Source of the DNA: Haloarcula nitratireducens
GTDB lineage: Archaea; Halobacteriota; Halobacteria; Halobacteriales; Haloarculaceae
Length of the DNA: 64,000 bases
NCBI RefSeq assembly: GCF_019599505.1
Contig: NZ_RKLT01000016.1
Coordinates: 5,903 to 69,902, forward strand
Direction of reading: 5' to 3'
In this document: positions 45,125 through 55,100 of the stretch, in pieces
Numbering within the stretch: position 1 is the stretch's first letter
How the letters are laid out: each line of letters starts with the position of its first letter
Position numbers and translations under genes: made by a program
The notes under the pieces: generated by a model
What the model was told of the DNA's origin: nothing
Database searches by the model: none
Seen by the model: only the letters and a program-made list of their open reading frames with translations

Positions 45125-46081
45125 GTGTCATACGATCCATTATCGAATCACCCTGTCGTTCGGACAGCATGGAAACGATTTGTTTGGCCGGTCTGGAAGC
45201 ACGACGAACGCCGCCTTCGCGCACCACTCCGTGCGAGCCTCCCGATAGTAGTTACGTTCGGTGCGCTTGCGGCTAGCCAACCCGTGATTCGAGCCCGGTT
45301 TGCGCACCCGCTTCGGGAGACACTCGAAATTATCACATTGAGTGTCATATTGGTCGGCGCAGTCGTTGGCAGCTCACGACTGCTGGATCGGCGACCGCTC
45401 AGCGAGTTCGGGCTCTCGTTCGATCGCGAGTGGTGGCAGTCCTTCGTTGCCGGCGGCCTGATAGCGACCATCGTCAATGCTGGTGCCCTAGTAGCAGCAG
45501 TCGGTGCCGGATGGGCGACAATTACTGGACTCACACAGGGGTCGGGTGCGCTCCCCTTCGTGCCCGCGGTTGGGCTGGTGTTCTGCTATATTGCGGGTGC
45601 TGCAGCGTGGGAAGAGGTGACGATTCGTGGCGCAATGCTCAAGAACGTCGCTGAGGGGGCTGATGGGTTCCTTCCCCAATGGGCTGCCGTCGGGCTTGCA
45701 GTCTGTCTCAGCACGGTGGTTTTCGCGTTTCTTCACGGCGGGAAAATATCCCATCCCAGTCAGTATGGCTACTACCTCATCGCCGGTCTCGTTCTCAGCG
45801 GTGCCTACGTCCTGACCGGTAATCTCGCACTCTCCATCGGATTCCATATCTTCTACAATTTCACACAGAGTGTCGTATTCGGCCTAGGGCACTCACAGCA
45901 GACTCCCGAACTGCTGGTCGTCGAACTAGCTGGCCCCGCACGCTGGATCGGCGAAGAGGGGTTGGTATTCGTCTTCTTTGCCGTCCTCGGTGGCGTATTC
46001 ATATTGCTGTATGTTCGCTGGCGAGATGGACCACTTCGAATCGATGACCGCGTGATCCACTGGACACCGCTCCGAAAGTAA
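45125..46081 (+). CDS. CPBP intramembrane protease 1
   Basis: 318 residues (GTG start at 45125). Eight or so membrane helices. Active-site motifs: EEVTIRG (EExxxR), FLHGGK and HIFYNF (HxxxN). These belong to the CPBP/Abi family, related to the type II CAAX protease Rce1 that cuts inside the membrane. N-terminal Arg-rich segment KHDERRLRAPLRAS is shared with the next gene product. It is followed by its paralogue after 19 bases. Confidence 0.88.
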   Translation: MSYDPLSNHPVVRTAWKRFVWPVWKHDERRLRAPLRASLPIVVTFGALAASQPVIRARFAHPLRETLEIITLSVILVGAVVGSSRLLDRRPLSEFGLSFDREWWQSFVAGGLIATIVNAGALVAAVGAGWATITGLTQGSGALPFVPAVGLVFCYIAGAAAWEEVTIRGAMLKNVAEGADGFLPQWAAVGLAVCLSTVVFAFLHGGKISHPSQYGYYLIAGLVLSGAYVLTGNLALSIGFHIFYNFTQSVVFGLGHSQQTPELLVVELAGPARWIGEEGLVFVFFAVLGGVFILLYVRWRDGPLRIDDRVIHWTPLRK

Positions 46082-46100
46082 TATTTTATGGGTAGATATC

Positions 46101-47105
46101 ATGTCAGTCTCTGAAGGAGTAGTGCATATGCGTGACCCTGCCAGCTCGACAGAGACTGCTGGATTGAGTCAGTACCTGCGTCGGCTGCCGTGGCTGTTCT
46201 GGAACAGGGACGAACGCCGTCCCCGCGCTCCCATCCGCTTCAGTACCGCACTCTTGCTATTTCTGCTATTAGCTGGAGCCGGCAATCAGTACCGGCCAAC
46301 GGTGCTGACAGGGACCGGTCCAATCGTTGAGGTAGTCAATATGCTGTCGCGGCAAGTACCGAACGCACTCGGTCTAGGTCTAGCCGTCCTTATCGCTGCT
46401 CGTTTCGTCGATCGACGTCACCTCACCGACCTGGGGCTCGATATCGACCACGGGTGGTGGCGCAGGCTCCTCGGTGGCACGATACTCGGAGCCGCCATTG
46501 CACTCTTTGCCGTCGTCGTTGGTCTGTACGTTGGCTACTACGAGCTCAGCGGCATGGAACTGACGCTGAGCCCACTCATGTGGGTCGCCGTGGCAGGTGG
46601 CGGGGCCCTCTTCCAATTACTGTTCGTCGTGCCAGAGGAACTCTTCGTCCGGGGATATATAATTACGAACGTCACGGAGGGGCTTGATGGACTTCCATCG
46701 ATTCCCCGACCAGTGGCAGCGGGTGTCGGCATCCTCATTTCATCAGGGTTCTTTTATCTGACACACGCCGCTGGAAAGGGAACCACGTTCGGACTGATGA
46801 CCGGCATTTTCTCCGTGTTGCTTGGCGCCGGATACGTCCTCAGTGGCGATCTCTCCGTCCCGATCGGCATTCACTTCGGAGTGAACTTCGCCGGAGTCCT
46901 TGCCGGAACGAATCCACAACAGGCGAGTCTTCTTGAGATGACAGCAGCAACGACCATCCAAGAGTCGATCGTCCTTCCCATTGAGGCGGTCATCGTCCGC
47001 GGAGTGGGGGTTGCCATCGGACTCGCTCTCGTGGGATGGTGGTACCACAGCGTCCGAGACCAACTGTACGTTGCACCGACGATTGCTCGACCGGTACTCC
47101 GTTAG
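46101..47105 (+). CDS. CPBP intramembrane protease 2
   Basis: 334 residues. Same architecture as the upstream gene: WNRDERRPRAPIRFS near the N terminus, then PEELFVRGYI (EExxxR), FYLTHAAGK and HFGVNFAG. The two genes form a tandem pair that probably arose by duplication and share one transcript (19-base gap). Start at 46101 or 46128. Natural substrates are unknown; in bacteria relatives process bacteriocin-related peptides. Confidence 0.88.
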   Translation: MSVSEGVVHMRDPASSTETAGLSQYLRRLPWLFWNRDERRPRAPIRFSTALLLFLLLAGAGNQYRPTVLTGTGPIVEVVNMLSRQVPNALGLGLAVLIAARFVDRRHLTDLGLDIDHGWWRRLLGGTILGAAIALFAVVVGLYVGYYELSGMELTLSPLMWVAVAGGGALFQLLFVVPEELFVRGYIITNVTEGLDGLPSIPRPVAAGVGILISSGFFYLTHAAGKGTTFGLMTGIFSVLLGAGYVLSGDLSVPIGIHFGVNFAGVLAGTNPQQASLLEMTAATTIQESIVLPIEAVIVRGVGVAIGLALVGWWYHSVRDQLYVAPTIARPVLR

Positions 47106-47221
47106 CAGGAGACCACGTCCACGACTGAGGACTAATTAATGCGTGCAGTAGGCCTGGTCGGCACCTGAAACGCTTTGACTGACGGCAAAGCACTTGCCGT
47201 CGGGAACAGACAACCAGTGTA

Positions 47222-48166
47222 ATGCGTCCCCTCTCCCGCAGACGAGCCCTCCACCTAGCCGGGACGGCGACACTCGGAACACTCGCCGGCTGCTCGGCAT
47301 CCGTATTCGGCTCCGAAGACGGTCAGCCCGAATACACACTCAATATCGATTCCATCGACGTCTCACCGGTTGAGCATGCCCTCTACAAGCCAGACAACGA
47401 CGACTTGTTTGGCCAACCCGCAACAATTGCACTCGACGAGATTCTGCCCACCGGCCGGCACACGACATATGGCTACAAACCACTCCCGGACGACGCGTAC
47501 GTCGAACATGAAGACACGTACTACCAAACAGAAAATATCGTCACTGGACGGAGAGACGTCAAGCGAACAGTTGTCCAAGTCAGCCCTGTCGACAAAGACG
47601 ATGTCCCTGACAACGCGATTCTGGTCGACTCGCTGCAACGGCCGACGGCACGTGTGCTCAAGATTCTCCACAGCTACACACAAACGGACGGGACGACCAG
47701 CTCCGCAGACCTTCTGCATGGGGATGCGTACGTGCTTCGGCGACCCGCCGAGCAACAGAGTCGCCTCGGTTCCGGCGATCTGAACGGCCGTGTCGTCACC
47801 ATGACCGACTCGGGAACGTGGGCGTACCGCGTCCACGTCACTCGTGAGGTAATTACCGAACCAGCATACACGGCGCTGGCGATCCCGGTTGCCGACTCGC
47901 GAGAGACGTTCAGAGAGGTGGTGTTTGAATCGCGTATCGACGCCGAACTTGCGCCGGAAAATATCCCGCAAAATGCACAGCGGATCCTCGAAGAAGCAAT
48001 CGCGAAGGGGCAGTACGCGGAGACTGCGCCGCTTTCCACCGGGTTCAAAACCGTATTAGAGCTGCTCGGCGTGGACGAAACCGACTCGCAGGTCATGAAC
48101 GGCCGACTGCTCTGGTACGACGAGGGCTACTATCGATACAGTCGATATATCAATACTCCCTCATAG
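47222..48166 (+). CDS. Tat lipoprotein, unknown function
   Basis: 314 residues. The N terminus MRPLSRRRALHLAGTATLGTLAGC has the twin arginine and a lipobox cysteine at about residue 24. The mature part is acidic and without recognised domains; it starts with an SIDVSPVEHALYKPDND segment and shows two similar halves only weakly. Haloarchaea have large families of such lipoproteins. It lies alone, downstream of the protease pair after 116 bases. Confidence 0.82.
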   Translation: MRPLSRRRALHLAGTATLGTLAGCSASVFGSEDGQPEYTLNIDSIDVSPVEHALYKPDNDDLFGQPATIALDEILPTGRHTTYGYKPLPDDAYVEHEDTYYQTENIVTGRRDVKRTVVQVSPVDKDDVPDNAILVDSLQRPTARVLKILHSYTQTDGTTSSADLLHGDAYVLRRPAEQQSRLGSGDLNGRVVTMTDSGTWAYRVHVTREVITEPAYTALAIPVADSRETFREVVFESRIDAELAPENIPQNAQRILEEAIAKGQYAETAPLSTGFKTVLELLGVDETDSQVMNGRLLWYDEGYYRYSRYINTPS

Positions 48167-49082
48167 TAAGCCAATATCTGCTAATTACGCTTTTGTCGGA
48201 ACCAACCTCTGAGCTTGTCGTGAGCATTGATAGCGGTTCAGATTCTAGTCTGTGTGCAACGCTGCGACTACTCAACTGCCCTGGAGCGACGCTGATCCAG
48301 AGTTTACCAACCAGATAGATCGATTGAGTGATGTTGCGGCCGTTACTAATTAATTGAACAGCAGTGATAACGAGAATGGGTTGAGAGATCCTGGATGAAC
48401 AGATCATCCGGCAGGATTCTCAGTTGAGCATCCATGAGCTGTGGATGACGCTCGAGGTGTGGGGCATTACTCCCACAGCCACTATAGAGTGCTATGCACT
48501 GGTTAGTTATACCCCAAATTCAAGCAGTACCACTCGCTTACCTGCTCGTTCCCTCTTTTGCAAGAACGGCCAGAGAGTTCAAGCCAGCGGACGTATAGAA
48601 CGCGAATATAGCAGAAATACAGTCATATAGAACGATAAGAATCATCTATGGATAGCTACGGAACGAAAACCGCACTCTACTGCCTCGCAACGGCTGGCCA
48701 GCTACGACTCACTCTCATCGGGATGCTGAATCGTCTTGGCGACACCAAGAATCCGGTAACGATCGCCAACACGCTCTATTTTTCCGAGGTCTTCCAGTTT
48801 GTTGAGAGCCCTGACAACGCTCACTGGTGAGAGCGGTTCCTGAGCACAGGCCGTTGCGCGGAACTACTCCGAGCCCGCATGCCTGTATGGGCAGGATGCC
48901 CGTCCACAAGCACATGCCGAGGATGTCTGGCTTCGCGCCGACGCGGACGTGATGCTCGAAGCCAAATCGAAGGAGCAAGCGCTACTGCAGTACCGGGATG
49001 GAACGGAACCGCGTGTCGGGACGTCATAGTGTAACCATCCATGTTCGCGGTCTACTCCCATCGCTACGTCCATAGTCACGGG
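48167..49082. other. Long region of decayed sequence
   Basis: About 900 bases without an intact gene. A frame at 48648-48830 (60 residues, MDSYGTKTALYCLATAGQ...) and one around 48390-48500 (ILDEQIIRQDSQLSIHELWM) look like leftovers. Near 48880-49029 the plus strand reads HAEDVWLRADADVMLEAKSKEQALLQYRDG, see the separate entry. Confidence 0.45.
48870..49029 (+). pseudogene. Possible remnant of a UvdE-type endonuclease gene
   Basis: One frame reads ARPQAHAEDVWLRADADVMLEAKSKEQALLQYRDG before a stop at 49027-49029. The DVMLEAKxKExALL string resembles the C-terminal active-site region of UV-damage endonucleases (a metal-binding Glu in a DxMLEAK context). The rest of such a gene is absent. Tentative. 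Confidence 0.3.
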
Positions 49083-50488
49083 TCATCTGCGTCCGAGCAC
49101 GAGTGGGGTTCGTATTTTGAACTTGTACGTTGACCAGTAAAATTCGAGCGCTGGCCAAAGTATCACAACACCCACTATCACGAGGGAGGCACCAACATGG
49201 TAGAATCCCATCCAGACTGGCTTGACGAATACGATAGCGTTAATGACCAGATCGGGGATTACTGACTCGATCACGCTCTCGATACTCATCCCGGTGGTCT
49301 GTTCAGCAATAGTTCGAGATGCTAAGCCAAGGCGAGTCGCACTCTCTCCACCGTGGCTTTCATCCCCCGTGTCTAGTCGTTCTGCCTCGTAGGGATTGTC
49401 GGCGGTAATGCGCCAGGTGATGTCCCCAGCCTGGTTGATCTCGAACACGCGATTCGAACCGGAGTCCGTGATTAAGGTGCTCCCACCAGGAAGCCGATCA
49501 GCGTCTCGTGGCCAGTTCATCTGGCTGTCCTGCCAGACCCACGATCGATTCCAGCCCCCATTTACTCGCTGGTATTCAACAATACGATTGTTCCGTGAAT
49601 CGGCGACAACCACTGCAGAGCCACCGTGAGAGTCAGGAATATAATCGGGATTGTGCTGTCCACTCAGAATCTCATGCTTGTCGTCTGCCCCCAAGCGTCC
49701 AGTTGCGTTGGAGCCCGGTTTCAGGATCGAGAAAAATCACTACATCCTGATTGCGAAGGTCAGCCATGATCCGCCCGTCATCCAAGACCTCTACGTCGTT
49801 AATATGCGTCCAGTCCTGGGTTATACGTCCCACCGCTTGTCGGCGGGAATGCATCGGTGGCTCGCCATTGCCATTCGACGATTCCGGAAGTCGTGTTGAT
49901 GATTGTGACACTATCCGTCTCGATGTCCGCGACGAGAATACTGTCCGCATCGTATCGGTCAACATCGTGCCAGCGACCAGCATTACCGTTGGCTGGCCCT
50001 GACGTTGTACTGGTGTAGATACTCCGAACCTCACCCGTGGTGAGATTGGCTCGCTCTATATGTCTGACATAGCAAGGATGTCCCGTGTCGCAGTCGTTCT
50101 TCGGGATGTATTCGTGAGCAACATAGAGAACGCTTGCCGTCGTATTCGGCACTGGATCTACATCGAAATATGCATGATACGTCTCATTTTTATACGCTAG
50201 TGTTCCCGATGAATCGATTGCATAGATCGCCCCATTTGGTTCTGTAATTGCACTACGCGGCAACTCAACGGATGGAATGGAGCCCTGCGTAGTAACAATC
50301 GTTGTGCCGGTACGCTCTCCAGCGATTGTCTCACCAACTGCTGTACTCGCGGTCGGTCCAGTCACGGATTCGTGGCGATCGAAATATGCTGAAGCAACAA
50401 CCGACAAACAAATGACTAGCAGTAACGCGAAAGTAATACGGATAAACAGCTTCGTTCGGTGATTTGAGAGAGCTTTCTGAATACCCAC
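49083..50488 (-). pseudogene. Arylsulfotransferase-like (ASST) gene with two frameshifts
   Basis: Three adjacent frames make one protein. The first (50488-49799) has a membrane helix and ASST-type strands to IVEWQWRATDAFPPTSGG. Then a one-base insertion shifts to a frame with DWTHINDVEVLDDGRIMADLRNQDVVIFLDPETGLQRNWTLG. A second shift at a run of five G near 49702 leads to ADDKHEILSGQHNPDYIPDSHGGSAVVVADSRNNRIVEYQR ... MNWPRDADRLPGGSTLITDSGSNRVFEI and C-terminal membrane helices. The family resembles haloarchaeal arylsulfotransferase-like propeller proteins. Either a young pseudogene or sequencing errors. Confidence 0.72.
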
Positions 50489-50682
50489 GTTGTATGTCCT
50501 ATTCAGCTTACATATTCATAGTTTCATGTTATTAATAAGTTTCTACGATTGTCATAGTCTCGTGTTAGTATATATCAACCGCACAGTGAGTGCTACCAAG
50601 CGTTTGCCAATCGCACAGACGGCTGAATGGGATACCGACGCAATCGCTCGCAACGATCGGACCGCGGTAGTACCGAAGTCAA

Positions 50683-50735
50683 GTGAAGTACCTCGGGGAC
50701 AAGCCCCGAGGCACTCGCCTTGCTTATCTGTAGAG
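50683..50735 (-). repeat. Hairpin repeat (solo IS end), copy 3, inverted
   Basis: CCTCGGGGACAAGCCCCGAGG with GCACTCGCCTTGCTTATCTGTAG following is the reverse of copies 1 and 2. The adjoining 50736-50818 matches the sequence after the AAA+ fragment at 58293-58385 (CACTATTTTCCAGC, GCCTCTATCGACT). Confidence 0.55.
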
Positions 50736-50816
50736 AGGCCAGGCTAACGTAGCCAGAACGAACCTAACCAAAATACTATTTTCCAGCTACACCGCCTCTA
50801 TCGACTTTCGAACGCG

Positions 50817-52496
50817 CTAGCTCACTTGATACTCGTCGAGCGGCCACTCTTTCAACTCTTCACTATTCCACGCAATTCGGATCGTTTCCTCTGGTTGTAC
50901 TGCAATCGTCAGTCTGTCGCCTACCGTAATCGGGAACGATGCATGGGCGGCAAAGCGGTCAGACGCCCAGAACGTGAGTGTGTTAGCAGACACCCGCTCA
51001 ACGATGAGAGAGTCCGTGACTGAATCTCGAATCGCATCGCCGCCAGCATGCTGAATTGTGAGCTGCTGGTTTGAGTGGTCGTACGAATACGCGAACGTGA
51101 CAGACGGCATTCGAGGATCAGGTGTCGATGGTGGAGCTGCGGTCGCTGTCGGCATTGGCGTCGGTGTGCTGGTTGCAGCGGGTGTCGGTACCGACGTGGT
51201 ATCCATAGTGAATGCATGGATGCCATCCTCCGGGTCCATTACCAGAAGCAGCTCACCACAGGTTGCCAGCGTCGCACTGGCCTCGATTCCTGGAACAGTC
51301 GCCTGCCACTGCTTGGCGCCGGTCTGGATATCGAGCCCATGCAGCTGATTGTTCGTGTTGTAGAGATAGCTCTCACCAAACACGACCCCGAACGTGGCTG
51401 ATTCGATGTCACGCTGCCAGTGCCGTTCACCGGTCGCCAGATCCAGCGCGCGGACGGCATACCCTGCGCGAGTCATTATCGGAAATATGAGCGAGGTAGA
51501 CGTCACAGCAGGTTGGGCTTGAAGACCTGCCATAGCCCCGTCGCTAATCTCGACACGCCAGCGCTGGTCCCCGTCACTGGTTCGAAATGCCGCGACGAAG
51601 CCGGGCGTATGTTGTGTCTCACCGTTGACCGTCGTTCGATACTCATCGCTTGCCACAAGGACGGTCTTGTCACGGACCATCACAGAATACAATCCCTGCC
51701 CACCTCCAGAGAGGGACCGCTCCCACAGAACGTCCCCTGAATCGGTCGCAAGCGCGAGGAGCGAACCAGTTCTCGTCGCTGCAAATACGACCCCAGCAGC
51801 GACTGCCGGTGTCGAAAGGACACGAGCGTCGGTGCGGTGGACCCACTGCACTGTCCCAGTAGCACCATCAAGCGCATAGACGCGGCCACCATCGGCTTTC
51901 GTCTCGCCGCTACTGCCACCATAGAGCATCCCGCCGCTCTCTGTCAGTGTTGATCGCGTTCCGAACGCCGGACTCGCTGTCCATGTGACGTCGCCACTCG
52001 CCGTATCGAACGCATGAATACGACTTGCACCGATGACAACCCGATCGTCTACAAGCGTTGGCGAGCCACGGGTATGCTCAATCGGCTTGCGCCACGCTAC
52101 CGACCCGTCGCTCGGGTTAATTGCAAAGAGCTCGTTCACGTTCGGTGACGTTGTGAAGATACGAGACTCGGTCGTCACAACGCGTTGTACAGGGCCGCCA
52201 GAATCGGCATGCTCTGTCGAATAGAACGACCACTCGGGACTGAGCGTGAGTCCGGAAATCGACAGCGAGGCGTCGAATCCCGTGTTCGCTGCGTCAAATC
52301 GTTCCTGGGGCCACGATAGCGAGAGTGGCGCTGGTGTTGGCGTCGAATCCGCTGGTGACGTAGGTGACGCCAGTTCCGGTTCGGACGTGTCCGCTGGTGA
52401 GCCCTTGAGATACCCATTCCCGACAATCCCCAACAGTGCCAGTACTCCAACTCCACCGCCTAGTTGTAGAATCCGTCTACGACTTGCCTTCTCCAT
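50817..52496 (-). CDS. Exported PQQ-type propeller protein with C-terminal domain
   Basis: 559 residues. Tat signal ASRRRILQLGGGVGVLALLGIVGNGYL. A Thr/Pro-rich linker and then propeller repeats: ELFAINPSDGSVAWRKP, IHAFDTASGDVTW, VYALDGATGTVQWVH, LLALATDSGDVLWER, VRALDLATGERHWQRD, LHGLDIQTGAKQW. A second Thr/Pro linker (TSVPTPAATSTPTPMP) leads to a C-terminal strand domain of about 100 residues. It is a paralogue in type of the 26489 product but with a different tail. Probably surface-bound. Confidence 0.88.
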   Translation of the reverse strand: MEKASRRRILQLGGGVGVLALLGIVGNGYLKGSPADTSEPELASPTSPADSTPTPAPLSLSWPQERFDAANTGFDASLSISGLTLSPEWSFYSTEHADSGGPVQRVVTTESRIFTTSPNVNELFAINPSDGSVAWRKPIEHTRGSPTLVDDRVVIGASRIHAFDTASGDVTWTASPAFGTRSTLTESGGMLYGGSSGETKADGGRVYALDGATGTVQWVHRTDARVLSTPAVAAGVVFAATRTGSLLALATDSGDVLWERSLSGGGQGLYSVMVRDKTVLVASDEYRTTVNGETQHTPGFVAAFRTSDGDQRWRVEISDGAMAGLQAQPAVTSTSLIFPIMTRAGYAVRALDLATGERHWQRDIESATFGVVFGESYLYNTNNQLHGLDIQTGAKQWQATVPGIEASATLATCGELLLVMDPEDGIHAFTMDTTSVPTPAATSTPTPMPTATAAPPSTPDPRMPSVTFAYSYDHSNQQLTIQHAGGDAIRDSVTDSLIVERVSANTLTFWASDRFAAHASFPITVGDRLTIAVQPEETIRIAWNSEELKEWPLDEYQVS

Positions 52497-52860
52497 CGAT
52501 ATCAGATATTCATCAAGATAGTAATGAATTTATGCATTTGTCAGCTATCTGTCTCGGGATTCTACCGTAGCGGCCTTGCTATCGGAGCCAAAGGAAGGTC
52601 CTCATCGAGATCTCGGACTCTGTGACCACGATTACAACTCAGACATCCTCCCACGACTGAAGTCGTGGGGTTCCACAGTCACAGACCATGCCCCGAGTAA
52701 ACCACTTTGGAGGCACATGGACCGAGAGAGCGACGCTCACCAGCACGGCACAACAAAGCCGTCTCGGCCGACTGAGACACTCGCGATACGCACTATCAAC
52801 GAGTCGATAAGCGTTCCCTCAACGGTATACTTATGATTGCTCAGAAAAACTGAATCTGCA
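52497..52860. other. Intergenic region with a solo IS-end hairpin
   Basis: Divergent spacer of 364 bases between the propeller and kinase genes. At 52640-52672 it holds CAGACATCCTCCCACGACTG and AAGTCGTGGG, the same stem as at the right end of the tnpB element, so it is a solo end of that family. The rest has no gene. Confidence 0.5.
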
Positions 52861-54948
52861 ATGTGTTCCGACCGAATTCCACTCACAGCTGTCATCGACG
52901 CCTACGAGAGCATGGGGTCGGCCCATGAACCGGTGACAGCGAGAGAACTATCGGCGGAACTCGGGTGTGCTCGCCGCACCGCCTACAAGAAACTCGACGA
53001 ACTGGCAGAGCGCGGCGACCTCCAGACCAAGAAAGTCGGCGCACGGGGGCGTGTCTGGTGGCGACCGGCTGACCACGATCGCGCTGACGTTCCAGCTGCC
53101 GATACCGACGCGTCGCTTGGTGACGGTCCCGAAGCCATGCCTGCCAGCACCGATGACACGAAACATGAACAGCCGCTGTCGACGCTGTTGGGCACGCTTC
53201 CGGGAATGGTGTACCGCTGCCGAAACGAGCGTGGCTGGCCCATGGAGTTTGTCAGCGATGGGTGCTACGAACTCACCGGCTACGAACCCCACGCCTTGGA
53301 GCGCGGCGAGGTCTCGTACGGCGACGATATCGTCGTTGACGCCGATCGGACGGCCCTCTGGACGGATATCCAGACCTCCCTAGACAACCAAGAGCAGTGC
53401 GTCGTCACCTACCGCATCGAAACCGCCAGCGGCGATGTGCGATGGGTCAGAGAACGCGTCCGCGGTGTCTACACTGCCACAGGCGAGGTCGACACACTCG
53501 AGGGGATCATCATCGACATCACCGAGCACAAGGAGCGCGAACAACAACTCTGGCAACATCAAGAGTACACGGATGCTGTCGTGGACGCCATCGACGACAT
53601 CTTCTATATCCTCGACGAGTCGGGAGAACTCCAGCGGTGGAATCAGAGCCTCTGTGAGGTGACCGGCTACTCGACCGACGAGATCGAGTCGATGCACACC
53701 CTAGAGTTCTTCGCTGACGCCGCCCACGACACGATAACGGATGGCATCCGCGAGGGATTCGAAACGGGGTATACACAGGTCGAGGTCGACCTGGTGACGA
53801 AGGACGGCGACCGGATCCCCTACGAATTCGTGGCATCCACGCTCGACGACCCTGACGGGAACCGTATGCTGGCAGGCATTGGGCGTGACATCACCGACCA
53901 GAAAGAACGGGAACGCGAACTGAAGCGAACCGAGCGGCAATTCGAGGCGGCGTTCAACAATCCGAGCTCGTTCATGGGCCTGCTCGACCCCGATGGGACG
54001 GTCCGACGGATCAACCAGACTGCACTCGACTTCGCGGATATCGATGAAAAGACGGTCCGCGGCGAGCAGTTCTGGGAGACACCGTGGTTCACCCATTCCG
54101 AGGAGGTACAAGCGGAATTGCAGGACGGAATCGCTCGGGCAGCAAACGGTGAGTACGTCCGGGCTGAAATTCCCCATCAATCAGCGGACGGTGATATCGC
54201 CGTGATCGACGCAATGCTTGAGCCGGTCCGTGACGATGAGGACGTCGTTGCCATCGTGCCGAGTGGGCACGACATTACCGAACAAAAGGAGTACGAACAG
54301 CAACTCGAAGAACAAAACGAACGCCTCGAGGGGTTCGCCAGTATGCTCGCCCACGAACTCCGGAACCCAGTCACGATCGGGCAGATTTACTCACAACAAT
54401 TGCCAGCCGACGCCGATGGAGAGGCACTAGAGCATATCACGGAGGCGTTTCACCGCATCGAGGAGATGATCGACGTGATGCTGGTGGTCGCCCGAAACGA
54501 AGAGGCGGTCGGCGAGCGAAGCCGTGTCGACCTTGCGGCGGTAGCAGAGGCGTCGTGGGCAACAGTAGACGCTCCCGATGCGACACTCGAAGTGACAATC
54601 GACGAGACGATTCAGGCCGACGAGACATACATTCGGCACTTCTTCCGGAATCTGTTCGAGAACGCGATCACACACGGCAGCTCGACTGTTACTGTCAGTG
54701 TTGGTCGTCTCCCGACGGGATTCTACGTGGCTGACGACGGCGCCGGGATTCCAGCTGCCGATAGAGAGGCAGTATTCGAGGCTGGATTTACAACTGCGGC
54801 CGACCAAGGGGGAACGGGAATGGGGCTTGCGTTCATTCAAGAACTGGCCGGAGTGTATGGCTGGGACTGTACGGTGACCGAAAGTGCAGCCGGCGGCGCA
54901 CAGTTCGAGTTCACGGATGTGGCATTCGATGACCCCGCCCAGAAGTGA
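52861..54948 (+). CDS. PAS-domain sensor histidine kinase with N-terminal HTH
   Basis: 695 residues from the ATG at 52861. Residues 1-70 are a winged helix (VTARELSAELGCARRTAYKKLDELAERGDLQTKKVGARGRVWWRP). Three PAS domains follow (about 105-225, 232-348, 358-475), each closing with a DIT-type segment. The phosphoacceptor is His498 in MLAHELRNPVTIGQ, with the ATPase domain after about 590 (HFFRNLFENAITHG, ADDGAGIP, GGTGMGLAFIQELA). No membrane helix, so a cytoplasmic sensor, probably of redox or light. Fusion to a DNA-binding domain is a known haloarchaeal theme. A response regulator is not nearby. Confidence 0.9.
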   Translation: MCSDRIPLTAVIDAYESMGSAHEPVTARELSAELGCARRTAYKKLDELAERGDLQTKKVGARGRVWWRPADHDRADVPAADTDASLGDGPEAMPASTDDTKHEQPLSTLLGTLPGMVYRCRNERGWPMEFVSDGCYELTGYEPHALERGEVSYGDDIVVDADRTALWTDIQTSLDNQEQCVVTYRIETASGDVRWVRERVRGVYTATGEVDTLEGIIIDITEHKEREQQLWQHQEYTDAVVDAIDDIFYILDESGELQRWNQSLCEVTGYSTDEIESMHTLEFFADAAHDTITDGIREGFETGYTQVEVDLVTKDGDRIPYEFVASTLDDPDGNRMLAGIGRDITDQKERERELKRTERQFEAAFNNPSSFMGLLDPDGTVRRINQTALDFADIDEKTVRGEQFWETPWFTHSEEVQAELQDGIARAANGEYVRAEIPHQSADGDIAVIDAMLEPVRDDEDVVAIVPSGHDITEQKEYEQQLEEQNERLEGFASMLAHELRNPVTIGQIYSQQLPADADGEALEHITEAFHRIEEMIDVMLVVARNEEAVGERSRVDLAAVAEASWATVDAPDATLEVTIDETIQADETYIRHFFRNLFENAITHGSSTVTVSVGRLPTGFYVADDGAGIPAADREAVFEAGFTTAADQGGTGMGLAFIQELAGVYGWDCTVTESAAGGAQFEFTDVAFDDPAQK

Positions 54949-54985
54949 CATCCGCCCGCGCCTGAAGGCGCTGAGCCTACTCTCG
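54948..54985 (+). repeat. Solo IS-end hairpin after the kinase gene
   Basis: GACATCCGCCCGCGCCTGAA followed by GGCGCTGAGC resembles the right ends of IS200/IS605-type elements (compare 25881) and begins at the kinase stop codon. Confidence 0.45.
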
Positions 54986-55100
54986 CAAAAGCGTCCCATA
55001 CGGATTGGCGGAGCCACCAGCGAGGGAGTGCTGAAATAATTCTGTGCGCGGTAGATATATATCCGTGAGTACCATTGGTGGGGACAGGAGGAGCCCAGGC

